Positions 17,262-26,773 of a DNA stretch of 64,000 bases are shown here, piece by piece (the stretch's first letter is position 1; every line of letters begins with the position of its first letter). The notes under the pieces were generated by a model, which was not told the origin of the DNA, searched no databases, and saw nothing but the letters and a program-made list of their open reading frames with translations. Position numbers and translations under genes: made by a program. Origin of the DNA: Lederbergia citrisecunda (lineage in GTDB: Bacteria; Bacillota; Bacilli; Bacillales; Bacillaceae_C); contig NZ_JAGYPJ010000001.1 of NCBI RefSeq assembly GCF_018343695.1, positions 3,284,511 through 3,348,510 of the forward strand. Reading direction: 5' to 3'.

Positions 17262-18422
17262 TTACTTATAAACATTTAGATTTTGATTTTGTATCTTATC
17301 CTTTTTACGTACCTTTATCCCGAACAACATTCTTGCCACTGCAAGTCGCTTAATAACAAATTCATAAAGCAAAAATGAAGCTATTAGAGTCGCGATCATA
17401 ATCATGAAGAATTTTGGAAAAATGCCAAAGTTTAATTTTACAATATAATATCCCACGATTACTAAGATGCTTTGATGAAGGATATAGATTGGGAATGCTG
17501 CTTCATTCATATAAGCAATAGCTTTATGAGGAAAATTTAAAAATTTATTTCCATAACCCAAAATAACAACTAAAGTCAGCCACATATTCATAGTTAGTAA
17601 TAAAGCCTTGAATATATCGATGGCTGAAAATTTTTGTACATCTGGATATACAGTTATGAGTACGATATAAGCGGGTATCAATATGACTATTGATATGAAA
17701 GCTTTAAAACGGACTCGATTAAACATTTTTTGGTACCTAGAATCACTAGTAGCTATAAATCCAACAATAAATATTAAGAGAAAATAAAAAGGATTTTGAC
17801 CACCAGGAGCAGGTAGAGCTTGTGTTATTAGTAACGCGATGATAAAAGAAATGAAAACGAACGGTTTACTAAATAGTTGATTAAACTTATTTATTTTTAC
17901 TGTACTTAATTTCATATATCTGGTGAATAGTGGTAATGCAACGATTGACAGTACAAATAAATAAAGGATAAACCATAAGTGGGCGGGCGTAAATGTTCCG
18001 AAATATCCAGATAAATCACTGAAGTCGACAAAAAATCCTTTTAAGAATGAAAAATAATTTCCAGCTTCACCAGTATGGTTTAATAATGCAAAATATCCTT
18101 GCGGCGGAACAATGATTAAAACACCAAAAATGAGTGGAATAAATAAACGCTCGTATCGTTCCTTTAAATATTGGGAGCTAGATCGTTTTTGTAAAGCATA
18201 CCAACTCGCTGATCCAGCTAACCAAAATAATAATGGCATAAACCAATAACTAGTCGTCGCAATAAACCAACTTAACCCCCAACTCAAACTCTCATTTTTC
18301 ACATAAAATGGATCCCAATAATCAAAAACACGGGCCGAATGAAATGGAAATAACAATAAAATCCCTAGATTCCTAAGCCAGTCAATATCATACCTTCTAT
18401 TTACTATTGCTTTCTCTTTCAC
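17262..18422 (-). CDS. Acyltransferase 3 family membrane protein
   Basis: 386 residues, about ten membrane helices. The N-terminal YDIDWLRNLGILLLFPFHSARVF contains the R-x(10)-H signature of acyltransferase family 3 (OafA/OpgC type), which transfers acyl groups across the membrane onto glycans or small molecules. AHLWFILYLFVLS and FPIYILHQSILVIVGYY are further family motifs. The acceptor is unknown; OpgC-like members modify glucans, others modify peptidoglycan or teichoic acids. Single gene on the minus strand with its own terminator. Intact, normal length. Confidence 0.85.
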   Translation of the reverse strand: MKEKAIVNRRYDIDWLRNLGILLLFPFHSARVFDYWDPFYVKNESLSWGLSWFIATTSYWFMPLLFWLAGSASWYALQKRSSSQYLKERYERLFIPLIFGVLIIVPPQGYFALLNHTGEAGNYFSFLKGFFVDFSDLSGYFGTFTPAHLWFILYLFVLSIVALPLFTRYMKLSTVKINKFNQLFSKPFVFISFIIALLITQALPAPGGQNPFYFLLIFIVGFIATSDSRYQKMFNRVRFKAFISIVILIPAYIVLITVYPDVQKFSAIDIFKALLLTMNMWLTLVVILGYGNKFLNFPHKAIAYMNEAAFPIYILHQSILVIVGYYIVKLNFGIFPKFFMIMIATLIASFLLYEFVIKRLAVARMLFGIKVRKKDKIQNQNLNVYK

Positions 18423-18910
18423 GTTTACTCCTCCTGATTAATCATATCCAAAAAATGTCTAACATTAAGTTCTGAAGCTATCAACAGATAAATATAAAAT
18501 CAGGGGAGTTGAAAAGCATTAGCCAAGCCTCCTAATATCACATTTATATCGATTTCATTGGTTCCTAGTTCCATAAGGGAAATTCTTTAGTATTCAAAAC
18601 ATAAAATTTCCACCTTCTGACATTATCATAAAACAAAAACAGCCCAGCGAAAACAGTTCGTTAAACTATTTATTTGAAAAACTTCCAAATTATTTATACT
18701 AGTTGAAAATTATACAATGTTAAGCAGTAGATTGAATATATAATATGTTTAAAATATGTTTTATTGTATGCAATAGGGTTGCATCTGAATGTTAAAATTG
18801 CGTAATCCTAATTTAATAATTACAAAAAATAAATTGAATTTTCCCACTCCCGGGAATACAATTAACCATGTAAAATTTTTCCATTATTTTGTATAAGGGG
18901 GATTAAAAGG
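18423..18910. other. Divergent intergenic region, AT-rich
   Basis: Nearly 490 bases between the acyltransferase (minus) and the ABC transporter (plus). No gene or strong hairpin. Promoters of both units must lie here, but none stands out enough to place. Confidence 0.4.
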
Positions 18911-19840
18911 GTGCCCATATTGGAAGTGAAAGACCTTCGGAAAACGTTTAAATCAGTGGTAGCTGTGGATTCGATTAGCTTTGTAGTGGAGGCCGGGGAA
19001 ATCTTTACGATTATTGGCCCAAATGGTGCGGGTAAAACGACAACACTAGAGATGATTGAAGGGCTACAATCTCCTGATATGGGAGAAATCGAATTAATGG
19101 GAATGAACTGGAAAAAGGATTCTGAAAGAATTAAGCAAATCATCGGGGTTCAACCGCAGACAAGTGCACTATTTGACTTACTTACCGTTTATGAAAGCTT
19201 AGATGTATTTGCCGGTCTTTATAAACGTTCACGACCCATTGACGAAGTGTTAGACATCATCAATTTAAATGAACATCGCAATAAACGAGTAAAGGTTTTA
19301 TCAGGTGGACAAAAACAACGGCTTGCCATTGGTATAGCACTCGTCAATGATCCAGATATTTTATTCTTTGATGAACCGACCACAGGGTTAGACCCACAAG
19401 CACGCAGAAATATATGGGATATTGTACTTAAACTAAAAAGCTTGGGGAAAACGACCATATTAACGACGCACTATATGGAAGAAGCAGAAAAGTTAAGCGA
19501 CCGTGTTTGTATTGTTGACCAAGGAAAAATCATTGCCTTAGATACACCTCAAAATTTAATCCAACATTTATCAAATGAACGTGAAATTCACCTTTCTTTT
19601 CCGGAAATGACGAAAGATGCTAAAGAATTAGTCGATGTCGTGAAGGAATACCCCGGAGTAACAAAAGTAAAATCTGAGCAGAACACCCTTCATTTTTCAA
19701 CAGCAAATCCAGAACAATCGTTATATCATCTTTTCAAGTACACGACAGACAATCATATCGAAGTTGAACAGATTGGAATTAAAGATGTGAGCCTTGAAGA
19801 TGTTTTTATCTCATATACAGGGAAAGAGTGGAGGGATTAA
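18911..19840 (+). CDS. ABC-2 type exporter ATP-binding protein
   Basis: 309 residues. Energises an exporter with the permease that follows. Walker A is GPNGAGKTT (residues 36-44), the signature is LSGGQKQR, Walker B ILFFDEPTTGLD, and the H-loop is in LTTHYMEEAE, all typical of the drug/lipid-exporter subfamily (CcmA/DrrA type). Residues after about 225 form the extra C-terminal domain common to this group. The start is GTG, with GGGGG nine bases before it. The permease starts four bases after the stop. No regulator gene is adjacent. Substrate unknown; antibiotics, lipids or peptides are possible. Confidence 0.9.
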   Translation: MPILEVKDLRKTFKSVVAVDSISFVVEAGEIFTIIGPNGAGKTTTLEMIEGLQSPDMGEIELMGMNWKKDSERIKQIIGVQPQTSALFDLLTVYESLDVFAGLYKRSRPIDEVLDIINLNEHRNKRVKVLSGGQKQRLAIGIALVNDPDILFFDEPTTGLDPQARRNIWDIVLKLKSLGKTTILTTHYMEEAEKLSDRVCIVDQGKIIALDTPQNLIQHLSNEREIHLSFPEMTKDAKELVDVVKEYPGVTKVKSEQNTLHFSTANPEQSLYHLFKYTTDNHIEVEQIGIKDVSLEDVFISYTGKEWRD

Positions 19841-19844
19841 ATCG

Positions 19845-20948
19845 ATGAAGCAGTTTCGGAAGCTTTTTGAAGCTAATTTTAAATCCACTTTTCGCGAAAA
19901 AGCAGTATGGGGCTGGTCCATTGCCTTTCCCGTCTTATTGATGGTTATTTTTCTAACCGTTTTTGCTGGGGTAAATGGCGACGACACTTCCTTTGAGGCT
20001 AATATTGTAACAGTTATGGAGGAACCGAATGAACTTGCCACAAGCCTAGAAACAACTTTAAAGTATATCCCGATGCTGACATGGAAAGAGGATTCACCAG
20101 TTAGCCGGAAACAAGCAGAAACATGGCTAAAGAATAAAAAGATCGATGCTGCCATTTTGCTTCCTACAAGTCCTGATGCAAAATCAGTAGAGCTATTACT
20201 GAACAAAGAGAAGGAAAATTCCACACTAAGTCAAATAATGGGCGGGATTGTAAACAGTATTCTGCAAGAAACGAATTATCAAATGGCCGGGGTGACACCA
20301 CAGCTCTCCATGAAAACAGAATATGTTTCATCAGGCAGTGATCAGCTAAAATATACTGATTTCCTTGTTACCGGTATGATTGCTCTATCTATCGCACAAG
20401 CAGGGCTTTTCGGGATGGTTAGTCTAATCGAAATGCGACGTAATGGGCTATTAAAGCGATTAATGCTGACACCCATCACCATGAAAACTTTCGGCTTAAG
20501 CATTTCACTAGTGCGCCTTATTCTCTCCATTGTTCAAATTGTGCTACTTACTTTAATCGGCGTTCTCTTTTTCAAAGCTTCGTTACATGTAAACATCCTT
20601 TCTTTTATTATTATTTTTATCATCGGAACGATTACTTTTTCTGCTTTCGGATTTATGATAACAGCATTTACAAAATCGATGGATGGCTATATGGGACTTG
20701 CAAATATTTTCAGCTTTCTTATGATGTTTTTAAGCGGTATTTTCTTCGAACTATCCATACTGCCAAGCTATATTAAGCCGATATCTATCATCTCTCCACT
20801 CACTTACTTTGCAAATGGCATTCGTGATAGCATGATTTACGGTCTCAGCATCATGCACACTCAATTTTGGCTGAATATTGGCATACTCGCATTATGGGCG
20901 GTTGTAACATTTGCGGTTGGGGCAAGGTTTTTTAAATGGGAAGCTTAA
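19845..20948 (+). CDS. ABC-2 type exporter permease
   Basis: 367 residues with one N-terminal membrane helix (about 22-42), a large extracytoplasmic loop of some 130 residues, and a C-terminal cluster of five helices, the classical ABC2_membrane_3 layout. MIALSIAQAGLFGMVSLIEMRRNGLLKRL and MFLSGIFFELSILPSYIKPIS are family motifs near the fifth helix. The start at 19845 is chosen over an upstream in-frame ATG that would overlap the ATPase because GGAGGG precedes it. Forms an exporter with the preceding ATPase. Confidence 0.88.
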   Translation: MKQFRKLFEANFKSTFREKAVWGWSIAFPVLLMVIFLTVFAGVNGDDTSFEANIVTVMEEPNELATSLETTLKYIPMLTWKEDSPVSRKQAETWLKNKKIDAAILLPTSPDAKSVELLLNKEKENSTLSQIMGGIVNSILQETNYQMAGVTPQLSMKTEYVSSGSDQLKYTDFLVTGMIALSIAQAGLFGMVSLIEMRRNGLLKRLMLTPITMKTFGLSISLVRLILSIVQIVLLTLIGVLFFKASLHVNILSFIIIFIIGTITFSAFGFMITAFTKSMDGYMGLANIFSFLMMFLSGIFFELSILPSYIKPISIISPLTYFANGIRDSMIYGLSIMHTQFWLNIGILALWAVVTFAVGARFFKWEA

Positions 20949-20973
20949 TCTTATTAACAAAAGGGGCAAGTAC

Positions 20974-21576
20974 ATGACTAGAAAAAAAGCATTATTATTT
21001 ATTTTTGAGGGATATTGTGAATTTGAAATCGCTGTAGCCATCTCCATGTTAAGAAACTCTCATGACGTGGACACCTTTGGACTTGAGAAGAAGGCGATTA
21101 AATCAGAAGCTGGATTGACAACCTTACCAGACTTTACAATAGATGAACTAGTGATTGAAAAGTATGATGTTCTCATCATACCTGGTGGGGATTTAAGACC
21201 GATTGTCGAGTTTGAATCTAACCGTTTATATGATATTACAAAAGAATTTGTAGAGGCCGGAAAAGTAACCGCAGCAATTTGCAGTGGTGTCTACGTATTG
21301 GCTAAAGCTGGAGTTTTAACAGAAGTTCCTTATACGGTTACATTAGCAAAAGAACAAAGAAATTTTCTTGGCTGCTTTCAGGAGGATCATTATTGTTATC
21401 AATCAACGGTTAGGAACAAAAATATCCTAACCGCTCAAGGGCATGCATTTGTTTCTTTTGGGATTGAACTATGTAAAATGGTTAAGGATGTTAGTCATGA
21501 AGCAGTCGAATTTTATAGGGGGATGGGAAATAAAATGATGGAGGAAGGGCTTAGTATAGAACTGTCTAAGAAATAA
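20974..21576 (+). CDS. DJ-1/PfpI family protein (second copy)
   Basis: 200 residues, DJ-1/PfpI fold. The elbow is AAICSGVYVLAKAG with Cys103, preceded by VLIIPGGDLRP, and Glu in GYCEFE (about 16-18) is in the position of the conserved acid. It resembles the B. subtilis YdeA/ThiJ-like group more than the first DJ-1 protein here. It begins 25 bases after the exporter permease with AAGGGGC upstream, so it is likely the third gene of that operon, ended by the hairpin at 21659. Role unknown; perhaps detoxification of reactive carbonyls. Confidence 0.82.
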   Translation: MTRKKALLFIFEGYCEFEIAVAISMLRNSHDVDTFGLEKKAIKSEAGLTTLPDFTIDELVIEKYDVLIIPGGDLRPIVEFESNRLYDITKEFVEAGKVTAAICSGVYVLAKAGVLTEVPYTVTLAKEQRNFLGCFQEDHYCYQSTVRNKNILTAQGHAFVSFGIELCKMVKDVSHEAVEFYRGMGNKMMEEGLSIELSKK

Positions 21577-21658
21577 ATGATTCAGTCTTATATAATGAAA
21601 AATTGAAAAAGGAAAATGTAATCCTTTTATTATTTTAAAAAACTTAATCAAGAAACTA

Positions 21659-21697
21659 AAAGAACTAAGATGCTATCAAGCTGCTTAGTTCTTTATC
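21659..21697. terminator. Bidirectional terminator between the DJ-1 and CPBP genes
   Basis: AAAGAACTAAG (21659-21669) pairs with CTTAGTTCTTT (21684-21694) around a 14-base loop. Confidence 0.8.
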
Positions 21698-21702
21698 CCT
21701 TT

Positions 21703-22467
21703 TCACATTGGGATCCCCGATCTTTTCATTATGGCCGTCTTCTGCACAAGTGCAAGAAGCAATAGCAAACATATAACCAATAGCACATCGAACCATTCAT
21801 AATATGAATGCATATGAGGGTTTATCGTAACATCAACTATTTTTGAGCTAGATGATCCACCATCAGCACCAAGATAAAACCAAGTAAAATCCCAAAACCA
21901 ATGTATACCTGCAACAAACCATATGGACCTTGTTAAAACGTAACAAATCGCAAAAAATAGTCCCATTAAGAAAAGAAAACTGATCCTTGAAAGTTCAAAG
22001 TTACCGTCAATCATATGCGCTAAGGTAAATAATAATGAAGAAATAATAACGGTAAGCTTTGACCTATAGGATGGCAGCATATTTATTACATAACCTCGAA
22101 AAACGATTTCCTCTGCAAAACCAACATAAGCTGTGGAAACTAATAATATCATTGTCGATATAATTAAGGAGCCCCAATCTTGGGATATAAACCGTATTTC
22201 ATAAGCACCTGTACTATACATTAATAAAAATCGAATTACTTGAAAGATAATACCGATTAGACACCCAGACATTAAATAACCGAACCAACCTCTATTAAAG
22301 GGTAATCCTATTTTTGAAAATCCACCGATCTTCAACCATTTGGAAATAAAATGCATGGATAAGATTGAAATACATGCAGATATTCCCCAAACAAGCTCGT
22401 TCCCTTGCATTACCGTAAATACAATCATTCCCCAAAGAAGCAATAAGCAGACAAATTTATATAACAT
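21703..22467 (-). CDS. CPBP family intramembrane metalloprotease
   Basis: 254 residues and about seven or eight membrane helices. It carries the three CPBP (Abi/CaaX prenyl-protease-like) motifs: AEEIVFRG (Glu119, Glu120, Arg124), FTLAHMIDG (His151) and GIHWFWDF (His189, Asp193). Family members are glutamic-type intramembrane proteases, and in Bacillota are often linked to bacteriocin self-immunity or envelope stress. The ATG at 22467 is preferred to the GTG one codon earlier since GGGGGG lies five bases before it. No bacteriocin gene is visible nearby. Another, dead, member of the family lies 1.7 kb away on the other strand. Confidence 0.87.
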   Translation of the reverse strand: MLYKFVCLLLLWGMIVFTVMQGNELVWGISACISILSMHFISKWLKIGGFSKIGLPFNRGWFGYLMSGCLIGIIFQVIRFLLMYSTGAYEIRFISQDWGSLIISTMILLVSTAYVGFAEEIVFRGYVINMLPSYRSKLTVIISSLLFTLAHMIDGNFELSRISFLFLMGLFFAICYVLTRSIWFVAGIHWFWDFTWFYLGADGGSSSSKIVDVTINPHMHSYYEWFDVLLVICLLLLLALVQKTAIMKRSGIPM

Positions 22468-22855
22468 CACATCCCCCCATTCTTATATTGTTTTTAATGG
22501 TCATTATTTATTGCAAAGTCTTCTTTTAAAAAAGGTATTTCCCACCATACACTAATTAATGATCACTATCCTATTCACCACCAATCTACGTATTCCTCTT
22601 TTAAAGACAGATATAGACCAAAGCGCGAAACGATATTAATACAATGTACGGTAGTAATAATGATGTAGAATACCCTAATGTATTAAATATATTTTTAGAC
22701 TATCCATCTTTGACAATTTTGAAGTACAGGCAAGTTTATAGCAGCCAATAGTGCAATATGTGAGGACTACATTTCTAAAAAAAGAAGTATATAGAGGCTC
22801 CTACTTCTGTTACAATCATAGTGATTGAATTTTCGCTCATAAGTTGGTGATTTTT
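22468..22855. other. Divergent intergenic region
   Basis: AT-rich DNA between the CPBP gene (minus) and the GGDEF gene (plus). No gene, relic or strong hairpin seen. Confidence 0.4.
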
Positions 22856-24037
22856 TTGAATATATTTTTGGATACTAAAACCATTATTCTCTTACTTGGT
22901 ATAGGCTATTTATTTACTATAATCCTTATTTTTGTATATGGACTTAATCATACAAAGGGTGCAACGACAAAAACCTTTTTTATCGCAAAAAGCTTTCAGA
23001 CAATCGTATTGTTTTGTATGGTTTATCGCGGAGAAATTCCCGACTTTCTATCCATCTTTTTGGCTAACTCCCTGCTATTTATAGGAATGTCTTTAGAAGT
23101 AATAGCATTATTAAGTCTTCAAAATGGTCTCCGTAATAAGACCAAGATGTTCTATTTTTTTATGAATCTATTTGGTATTATTGGTTTTCTACTCATTTTT
23201 CTCTTTTATAACAAAGAATACGTACGAATTGCCTATTGCTCCTTTATAACTATGGCAATATTATTCCCGGTTTATCGGATGGTTATTGGGAAAGTCCCTA
23301 CCTTACTTATGAGGACGATTGGTAGTCTTTATCTCCTTTTTATCGCAGGTAATTTGGTTAGAGGGCTGACCGCTCTTTTATCATCTTCTATCTCGACAAG
23401 CTTTTATACGCCTGGAAGCTACCAGTTGATTTCCTTACTATCTATTTATCTTTTAATCAATTTGGGGAATATAGGATTTTTCCTGTTAATAAAGGAAAAA
23501 TCAGACTCCGAGTTAGTTCGTTTAGCCAGTTATGATGATTTAACAGGTACGTTGAACCGTAGAACCTTTACAGAAAATGCGAAACAGTATCTCATAAATT
23601 ATGCTAAGAAAGGACAACCTCTCTCCTATTTTCTTTTTGATGTAGACAGTTTTAAAACAATTAATGATACTTATGGCCATCAAGTTGGAGATCAAGTACT
23701 TCAGGATCTTACTACTAGAATTAAGCAATATTTAAGTAAAGACGATTTGTTTGTACGCTATGGGGGCGATGAGTTTGGAATCCTTATGCCTGGAAAGGAT
23801 GAGGGCAAATCGAACGAGATTGCCCAGCAAATTACTCAAACGTTTAATGAAGTAATCAGTCCAAATCTTCCGGTGACATATACCATTAGTATAGGCGTCC
23901 TCACCGTTATTCCAAATCAATATACACAACTGGAAAATCTTTATACTACTTGTGACAAGGCCCTTTATAAAGCTAAAAACAACGGGCGAAATGGAATATT
24001 TCGAAGCCAGATAGAAGAACAACATGCGGTTTCATAA
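22856..24037 (+). CDS. Membrane-bound diguanylate cyclase (GGDEF)
   Basis: 393 residues. Seven or so membrane helices (roughly residues 5-215) are followed by a cytoplasmic GGDEF domain: ASYDDLTGTLNRRTF, FLFDVDSFKTINDTYGHQVGD and the active-site RYGGDEFGIL with an intact GGDEF. It should make cyclic di-GMP from GTP. No autoinhibitory RxxD is seen five residues before GGDEF (KDDLFVRYGGDEF). I place the start at the TTG at 22856 because GGTGAT, an exact match to the anti-Shine-Dalgarno end, lies five bases before it; TTG 22844 and GTG 22847 are alternatives adding four or three residues. No EAL or PilZ gene is nearby. Confidence 0.88.
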   Translation: MNIFLDTKTIILLLGIGYLFTIILIFVYGLNHTKGATTKTFFIAKSFQTIVLFCMVYRGEIPDFLSIFLANSLLFIGMSLEVIALLSLQNGLRNKTKMFYFFMNLFGIIGFLLIFLFYNKEYVRIAYCSFITMAILFPVYRMVIGKVPTLLMRTIGSLYLLFIAGNLVRGLTALLSSSISTSFYTPGSYQLISLLSIYLLINLGNIGFFLLIKEKSDSELVRLASYDDLTGTLNRRTFTENAKQYLINYAKKGQPLSYFLFDVDSFKTINDTYGHQVGDQVLQDLTTRIKQYLSKDDLFVRYGGDEFGILMPGKDEGKSNEIAQQITQTFNEVISPNLPVTYTISIGVLTVIPNQYTQLENLYTTCDKALYKAKNNGRNGIFRSQIEEQHAVS

Positions 24038-24069
24038 TGGAAAACTGGAAATTAAAAGCAGCTAGGTTT

Positions 24070-24136
24070 AAAAAGCCGTAAACTAATCGAAAGTGGTTGA
24101 ATCATATCCATTTTCGATTAGTTTACGGCTTTTGAT
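24070..24136 (+). terminator. Terminator after the GGDEF gene
   Basis: A 22-bp stem beginning AAAAGCCGTAAACTAATCG and its complement ending TTTACGGCTTTT, loop about 15 bases. Very strong. Confidence 0.9.
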
Positions 24137-24154
24137 TAATATTCCTAATTTTAG

Positions 24155-24499
24155 ATTACGATTGGATTACCCAACGCTAACCGTATTTTCAACTTTTTAT
24201 TTGCACTAATCTATCCATGGTTTGAAGAAGGATATTTGAGAGGTTTAATATTGAATGCTGGTAGTACGTTGCCATTTTGGGTAAACAACAACATATACTC
24301 CACATTATTTTTCGTTTTAAGCCATCCATTGTTGTGAGGAGTCTTTTCTAGTTCATATCAAATGTACATATCCCTATTTTTAATGGGAATCATCTGGTCC
24401 ATAATTCGGTACAAAACCAGCAGTTTTAAATGAGCAGTTTATTCTCACATATTGGTCGATGCCGGTATTTTATCGGTGTTTGGTTTTTATCATTTATGA
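24155..24499 (+). pseudogene. Dead CPBP intramembrane protease gene
   Basis: One frame reads YPWFEEGYLRGLILNAG, then LFFVLSHPLL, stop, SSYQMYISLFLMGIIWSII, stop, and AVYSHILVDAGILSVFG. These are the three CPBP motifs (EExxxR, FxxxH, HxxxD) in order. Two in-frame stops (one where a Trp codon TGG would fit, TGA) break it, and the N-terminal half is missing. It was a relative of the intact CPBP gene at 21703 but not a close copy. Clear relic. Confidence 0.75.
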
Positions 24500-24600
24500 C
24501 TGTGTTAATTAATATTGTTGATTATTGAATTACAAATAAAAAGGACTTCGCTAATGAATTGCACTTTTGTTTTTGTATTCTCACTGATGCATCCATTCGT

Positions 24601-24948
24601 TCAATCCATCAACATATCTTCATAAACCTTTTTCATTCTTTTCTTCGTAATGTTCCAATGAGATGTCTCCCACAGGACTTCTTTATTTCTAATCAGCAAC
24701 AATTGAGGAGATGCATGTTTCACATTCATGTCTGTTTCAATTTGGTTGGAAGTTTGGCGTTCTTCGATTACTTTTACAACATACATGTCCATTTCTTTGC
24801 TTTTTCTAATTTTCATATAACCTTCCACTTGTCTGTATGCTCTTGCACTAATCATACATGCTGTACTATGTTTTAGTAACCAAAAAGGCTGATTATCAGA
24901 CCGATCTAAGATACCTTTCCACTCCTCAACAGAGTTTAATTCAATCAT
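24601..24948 (-). CDS. ytxJ: Bacillithiol-system redox protein YtxJ
   Basis: 115 residues, thioredoxin-like monothiol fold. LLKHSTACMISARAY matches the YtxJ active region (B. subtilis has HSTTCPIS), with the single redox Cys31; VKHASPQLLLI is the cis-Pro segment. YtxJ is a putative bacilliredoxin that removes bacillithiol from proteins, alongside BrxA/BrxB. In this copy Pro after Cys is replaced by Met, slightly unusual. Its ATG overlaps the TGA of the preceding frameshifted gene (TGATG), so translation is coupled; a longer in-frame start upstream is rejected. It therefore needs upstream translation or its own weak site for expression. Confidence 0.85.
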   Translation of the reverse strand: MIELNSVEEWKGILDRSDNQPFWLLKHSTACMISARAYRQVEGYMKIRKSKEMDMYVVKVIEERQTSNQIETDMNVKHASPQLLLIRNKEVLWETSHWNITKKRMKKVYEDMLMD

Positions 24949-25111
24949 CAGTTTGCCCCTCTTCCACTTAAAAAATGTCCTAACAACAAGCCAGATGCCA
25001 CACCTACAGGAAACCAAATAGCCAATCGGTCTAAAGAAACACCAAACGCAGCCCCTATCCCGGCTCCTAAGGCAATACCCCATCCTCTATACTTGGATTT
25101 TTTTTCGTCAT
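24948..25111 (-). pseudogene. Small glycine-rich membrane protein gene with a one-base frameshift in an A8 run, coupled to ytxJ
   Basis: An ATG at 25111 with AAAGGGGGAAT before it starts M-T-K-K, but the run of eight A then shifts the frame and a stop follows after 14 codons. With nine A the frame continues as SKYRGWGIALGAGIGAAFG, then IWFPVGVASGLLLGHFL, to the TGA that overlaps the ytxJ start, giving a 54-residue protein with two glycine-rich membrane helices. The intact downstream frame and the exact TGATG junction show that this was a gene until very recently, or that it is expressed by slippage on the A-run, or that the read has a homopolymer error. Confidence 0.65.
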
Positions 25112-25271
25112 ATTCCCCCTTTTGTTTTTTCGTTAAAAATTCCCTGAATACTATTAAGTTACATCACTTTACTGCTTTGTTAGCTGAACAAAAAAAGTCT
25201 TAATATTGATACGTTCTTATGAGTGATAAGTTTCTTTAATAGAAAACAATCACCATTCACTATCATATTAT

Positions 25272-26189
25272 TTATTTAGCGTTATCACTTCTTTTACCAG
25301 CATAGAACAGTAAATAACGTTCCGTATTACTTGACCAGTATTTATAATCGTGTCCCCCTAGATTAGTTACATATTGGACATCGATTTGTCTTTCTTTTAG
25401 TTTCATATACAAAGCTTTATTACCCTCAACAAGCCAATCATGATCCATTGTCCCATGGTCTAAGTATACTGAGATGTCTTCTTTTTCCAGGCTTTCAGAT
25501 AGATACAGCGGGTCAATTTGCTCTCTACTATTCCCGTTGCTAAATAACCAATTGATGCCTGAACCAGCTTTTTCATCGGTCCTTATTGCCGCACTATGAC
25601 CTCCGACCTTACTAAAGTGATCATTATGAACGAAAGCTAAGTGTAAAGCAGCAAATCCACCCATTGATATACCCCCTATAAATCTTCCACTTTTGTCTTG
25701 AATCGTACAATATTCTGAATCAATATAAGGAATTAATTCTTTAATAATATAATCCTTGTATAGCCCTTCATCATGATCATCAATCTTTTTAGTAATGGTG
25801 GATGTATTTATTCCATAGCTATTATCAATCATTGGACTAACAATAATCAGAGGGTTGATTTTCTGCTCTTTTATTAGACGATCCGCTGTTTGATCAATCT
25901 TAGCAGCATTTATTCCTAAAAATCCGTTAAACCAGCTCTGCTCGTTACTATCTTTTCCATGTAATAGGTAAAGAACAGGGTATTTGTGATCCTTGTTATA
26001 CTTTGGAGGCAAATAGATATTGACCTTTTGTACTTTTCTCAAAAAATCACTATCTATTTTTGATTCAATTATTTGAGGATGATAGAACTCACGTACGATC
26101 GATTCTAATGAAAAACCATTCATTACCAATACAATGAAGAAGAGAAAAAGTAAAGGAGGAACAATACGATATAAATATTTTTTAATCAT
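25272..26189 (-). CDS. Membrane-anchored esterase of the EsD/feruloyl-esterase type
   Basis: 305 residues. One N-terminal membrane helix (about 8-26) directs the rest outside. The alpha/beta hydrolase domain has KYPVLYLLHGKD (oxyanion region), GGISMGGFAAL with nucleophile Ser175, a probable Asp in YLDHGTMDHDW, and catalytic His about residue 281 in GGHDYKYW. It belongs to the putative-esterase family (PF00756), which includes enterobactin esterases, S-formylglutathione hydrolases and mycolyltransferases; the true ester is unknown. GGAGG sits five or six bases before the ATG. Single gene on the minus strand. Confidence 0.83.
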   Translation of the reverse strand: MIKKYLYRIVPPLLFLFFIVLVMNGFSLESIVREFYHPQIIESKIDSDFLRKVQKVNIYLPPKYNKDHKYPVLYLLHGKDSNEQSWFNGFLGINAAKIDQTADRLIKEQKINPLIIVSPMIDNSYGINTSTITKKIDDHDEGLYKDYIIKELIPYIDSEYCTIQDKSGRFIGGISMGGFAALHLAFVHNDHFSKVGGHSAAIRTDEKAGSGINWLFSNGNSREQIDPLYLSESLEKEDISVYLDHGTMDHDWLVEGNKALYMKLKERQIDVQYVTNLGGHDYKYWSSNTERYLLFYAGKRSDNAK

Positions 26190-26299
26190 ATTTTCCTCCT
26201 ATGGCCGAGACTTATCGGCATATACTATTAAGTTTCATTCGTGAAGCATAGTTACTTCTAGCATAGCGGATATTAATACAACACAGTTAAAAAATTGAA

Positions 26300-26773
26300 T
26301 TAACTAACAAACACTTGTGTTACTCTTCCTTCTCCTACTCGTTCACTGAATTGTCCACTTGTGTATTCATTAATTACGTTTCTCCAAAATAATTGTGCAG
26401 GTTTATTTTTTTCGATTTGGAAAACTTCCCATTTCCCTCTATGTAAACGAAATATTTCTTTAGCGACTACTTTACCTAAACCCTCTCTTCGATACTTTTT
26501 CATAATAAAAAATTCAGAAATTAAAAAGTATGATTTAGTGTCTGTTTTAATCCATTTTGCGAGGACAAACCCGGCGTTATGTCCGTTCAACCTAACTAAA
26601 TATGGGAAATGATCATCCTTTGTCCAATAGTCGCTCAAAGGATATTCACTAAATCTCCCATTTTCTTCAACATGTGCCTCAATATACTCAGAAAAATCAT
26701 AAATATAGTATTGCAATAAGTTCTTAAGTGTTTCTTCGTGATCCAAACCCGCTTTAATAATCTCGTAGTCCAT
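26300..26773 (-). CDS. GNAT family N-acetyltransferase
   Basis: 157 residues of the GNAT fold. YFLISEFFIMKKYRREGLGKVVAKEIF contains the acetyl-CoA pyrophosphate loop (RREGLGK), and FQIEKNKPAQLFWRNVINEY is motif B. Acceptor substrate unknown. The start at 26773 is set by GGTG nine bases upstream; the longer in-frame version begins in AT-rich leader DNA. Monocistronic. No special neighbours to suggest a role. Confidence 0.82.
   Translation of the reverse strand: MDYEIIKAGLDHEETLKNLLQYYIYDFSEYIEAHVEENGRFSEYPLSDYWTKDDHFPYLVRLNGHNAGFVLAKWIKTDTKSYFLISEFFIMKKYRREGLGKVVAKEIFRLHRGKWEVFQIEKNKPAQLFWRNVINEYTSGQFSERVGEGRVTQVFVS

Noticed and set aside
21703-24499. The two CPBP protease genes as bacteriocin immunity genes of a cluster
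   Set aside because: No bacteriocin precursor with a double-glycine leader or a peptidase-containing transporter is seen around them.
24559-24876. 105-codon plus-strand frame with Cys and His
   Set aside because: Antisense to ytxJ and without a ribosome site.
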